Origin: Lachnospiraceae bacterium
Lineage (GTDB): Bacteria > Bacillota > Clostridia > Lachnospirales > Lachnospiraceae
Direction of reading: 5' to 3'
Assembly: GCA_031280955.1 (NCBI GenBank)
Contig: JAITGA010000003.1
Location: 55,902 to 119,901 of the forward strand
Length of the DNA: 64,000 nucleotides
The position numbers and the translations under genes are program-made. Shown here piece after piece: positions 62,393-64,000 of the stretch; within the stretch, counting starts at the first letter, position 1; each line of letters begins with the position of its first letter. The notes beneath the pieces are model-generated. The model had not been told where the DNA came from. It saw nothing but the letters and a program-made list of their open reading frames with translations, and searched no databases.

Positions 62393-63433
62393 ATGGCAGT
62401 TTTGGTGACAGGGGGAGCGGGTTACATCGGCAGTCATACCGTGGTGGAGCTTATCTTGGCAGGCTATGATGTCGTGATAGTTGACAATTTGAGTAACTCC
62501 AGTCGTGAAAGCATCGAGCGAATCAAGACGATTACCGGGAAAACACCTGAGTTTTACCACGCTGATATTCTCGACCGCAAGGCTTTGCGAGAGATTTTTG
62601 CAAAGACTGAGATTTCCTGCTGTATCCATTTTGCAGGGCTAAAAGCAGTTGGTGAGTCAGTAGAAAAGCCGTGGGAGTATTATCATAACAATATTCTCGG
62701 CACGCTGACATTGGTGGACGAAATGCGCCGTCATGGGGTCAAAAACCTTATTTTTTCCTCCTCGGCAACAGTTTATGGCGATCAGGAGACGATGCCGCTG
62801 ACGGAAGCCAGTCCACTGGGAACATGTTCCAATCCTTATGGCTTTACCAAAGCGATGCAGGAGCAAATACTGCGTGACATTCAGACAGCAGACCGGGAAT
62901 GGAATGTGACTCTACTGCGCTACTTCAATCCGATTGGAGCTCATCCCAGCGGTTTGATTGGCGAAGACCCACGAGGTATTCCCAATAATCTACTTCCTTA
63001 TATAACCCAAGTTGCCGTCGGGCGTTTGCCGCATTTGGGATTATTCGGGGATGACTATGATACACCTGACGGAACTTGTATCCGTGACTATATCCATGTG
63101 GTGGATTTGGCAATCGGGCATCTGATGGCTCTGCGGCGGATAGAAGAGCAGACTGAGCAGTCTGCTCTGCAGTCTGCTCCACAGCTAGGAGTATACAATC
63201 TGGGTACCGGCAATGGTTACAGCGTTCTTGAGGTGATTGCCGGTTTCACGAAAGCAACAGGAATAGAGATTCCTTGGGTGCTAAAACCACGCCGCTCCGG
63301 TGATCTTGCCGTCTCTTATGCCAATGCCGACAAGGCGTGGACAGAGCTGGGCTGGGAAGCCACATATGACATCCATCAGATGTGCGCCCACGCCTGGAAC
63401 TGGCAAAGTAAGAATCCTAACGGTTATGAGTGA
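62393..63433 (+). CDS. galE: UDP-glucose 4-epimerase GalE
   Basis: A 346-residue extended SDR: VTGGAGYIGSHTVVELI at the start, HFAGLKAVGESVEKPWEYY, FSSSATVYG, the catalytic NPYGFTKAMQEQI, LRYFNPIGAHPSGLIGEDP, RDYIHVVDLAIGHLMAL and YNLGTGNGYSVLEV. It interconverts UDP-glucose and UDP-galactose (or the HexNAc forms). Between RDYIHVVDLAIGH and VYNLGTG there is an extra stretch EQTEQSALQSAPQ encoded by a palindromic DNA insertion. The AGGAGGG site supports the start. Confidence 0.95.
   Translation: MAVLVTGGAGYIGSHTVVELILAGYDVVIVDNLSNSSRESIERIKTITGKTPEFYHADILDRKALREIFAKTEISCCIHFAGLKAVGESVEKPWEYYHNNILGTLTLVDEMRRHGVKNLIFSSSATVYGDQETMPLTEASPLGTCSNPYGFTKAMQEQILRDIQTADREWNVTLLRYFNPIGAHPSGLIGEDPRGIPNNLLPYITQVAVGRLPHLGLFGDDYDTPDGTCIRDYIHVVDLAIGHLMALRRIEEQTEQSALQSAPQLGVYNLGTGNGYSVLEVIAGFTKATGIEIPWVLKPRRSGDLAVSYANADKAWTELGWEATYDIHQMCAHAWNWQSKNPNGYE
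63146..63179. repeat. Palindromic insertion inside galE
   Basis: GAGCAGACTG (63146-63155) and CAGTCTGCTC (63158-63167) are perfect inverted arms two bases apart, and CAGTCTGCTC occurs again at 63170-63179. The frame is kept, adding a loop of roughly ten residues to GalE. Confidence 0.85.
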
Positions 63434-63530
63434 CCATTTAATAAACTGTTAGGTATTTAATCCCATAAAATTGGTTGTCGAGATCGTATACTATATTGAG
63501 AGAAAATTTATAGTAGATTGTGGGGGTAAA

Positions 63531-64000
63531 ATGGTAAAACGTGTCATCGCATCACTAGCAATCATCCTATTGCTTTTTACAAGCAGCGATATGGCTTTGT
63601 TTCCGGTGATGGTTACAGCTATAGCTGCAACTGAAGAAAACGCCGTAAATAGTCATAATGGTGTAAATAATACTAATTACTCGTATATTGACGAGCGGCA
63701 TCCGGAAGACGATTTTTCAGATGCTGATGAACATGAGGCAGGTCAAGAAGATGATTTCATACATGAAAATGAAGTAAAAGAAGATGAGGATAAAGAATCA
63801 ACAGATAATGAGACCTTAGTTATTGAAGATGATACTATATCACATGAAGATGTTCTGACAGATGACATTGCGGATATCTCTATGCTAAACATCGCCAATA
63901 CCATCAATGGGGATGTTACTATATCTACCCATACCACCATATCTCAAGATACCCTCTTCACAGGAAATGTCACTATTGATGCGAATGTAACGATTGAAGA
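63531..64000 (+). CDS. Secreted acidic protein, N-terminal part (cut by window end)
   Basis: The frame is open from the ATG at 63531 (GGGGGT site just upstream) through the window end, at least 156 codons. It has a signal peptide (RVIASLAIILLLFTSS ... AIAA), then a strongly acidic, Asp/Glu-rich stretch (about 60-115; EDDFIHENEVKEDEDKE), then NGDVTISTHTTISQDTLFTG, which looks like the start of a beta-helix or solenoid of repeated T-I-x strands. This is the N-terminus of a probable large surface protein. No domain can be named from the visible part. Confidence 0.7.
   Translation, partial: MVKRVIASLAIILLLFTSSDMALFPVMVTAIAATEENAVNSHNGVNNTNYSYIDERHPEDDFSDADEHEAGQEDDFIHENEVKEDEDKESTDNETLVIEDDTISHEDVLTDDIADISMLNIANTINGDVTISTHTTISQDTLFTGNVTIDANVTIE

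Noticed and set aside
1..64000. rRNA, tRNA, insertion sequences, prophage
   Set aside because: None recognised on either strand by reading; a covariance scan would be needed to exclude small RNAs fully.

Overview
The window looks like chromosome from a motile Gram-positive bacterium of the Clostridia, most like Lachnospiraceae and their relatives. Evidence: blocks that are diagnostic of Firmicutes (mbl-flhO-flhP; comFC-yvyF; cdaA-cdaR-glmM; ftsEX followed by a LytM peptidase and a CtpA protease), strong AAGGAGG-type ribosome binding sites with frequent TTG and GTG starts, DinR-type LexA boxes, YjfB and chemoreceptor genes, and carbohydrate-use genes typical of plant-fibre degraders. No rRNA, tRNA, CRISPR array, transposase or phage gene was recognised.

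Layout. 1-6.3 kb: end of a CvfB-like gene, yjfB, then a PucR/CdaR-type regulator running directly into ftsE-ftsX-(EnvC-like)-ctpA, a cell-wall division module. 6.4-9.5 kb: hemerythrin, an AraC/GyrI-like regulator and two small accessory genes. 9.5-14.6 kb: uvrB-uvrA under two tandem LexA boxes, ended by a terminator. 14.6-21.2 kb: mbl, two flagellar rod genes, a rod-binding protein, recD2, comFC, yvyF. 21.2-30.8 kb: two unknown membrane proteins, cdaA-cdaR-glmM (c-di-AMP synthesis and amino-sugar entry to the wall), an HPr-like protein, leuA, a DUF3048 lipoprotein, rfbD and a DUF212 membrane protein. 30.8-38.4 kb: gmd, fcl and manC, the route from mannose-1-phosphate to GDP-fucose, split by an AT-rich restriction-modification island (two C5 methyltransferases, a HpaII-type endonuclease and vsr) and bounded on the right by a 167-nt imperfect palindrome.

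38.4-59.1 kb is the most distinctive part: a beta-mannan-type utilisation locus. It has two secreted lipoprotein glycosidases (GH26 and GH5), a cytoplasmic GH130 phosphorylase, two sets of ABC sugar permeases with two solute-binding proteins (one a 1011-residue fusion with carbohydrate-binding-like modules), and four proteins of unknown role: an NHL/TPR membrane-anchored protein, a Yip1-like membrane protein, a DUF5696 protein, and a lipoprotein with three copies of a Trp- and Gly-rich module that may be a new glycan-binding family. The likely flow is cleavage outside the cell, capture and import of oligosaccharides, then phosphorolysis to mannose-1-phosphate, which is also the substrate of the ManC encoded nearby. 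59.3-64 kb: a chemoreceptor with a CZB-like sensor domain, a UDP-sugar pyrophosphorylase, galE (with a palindromic in-frame insertion), and the start of a large secreted protein cut by the window edge.

All family assignments come from reading motifs by eye. No database or structure search was run.
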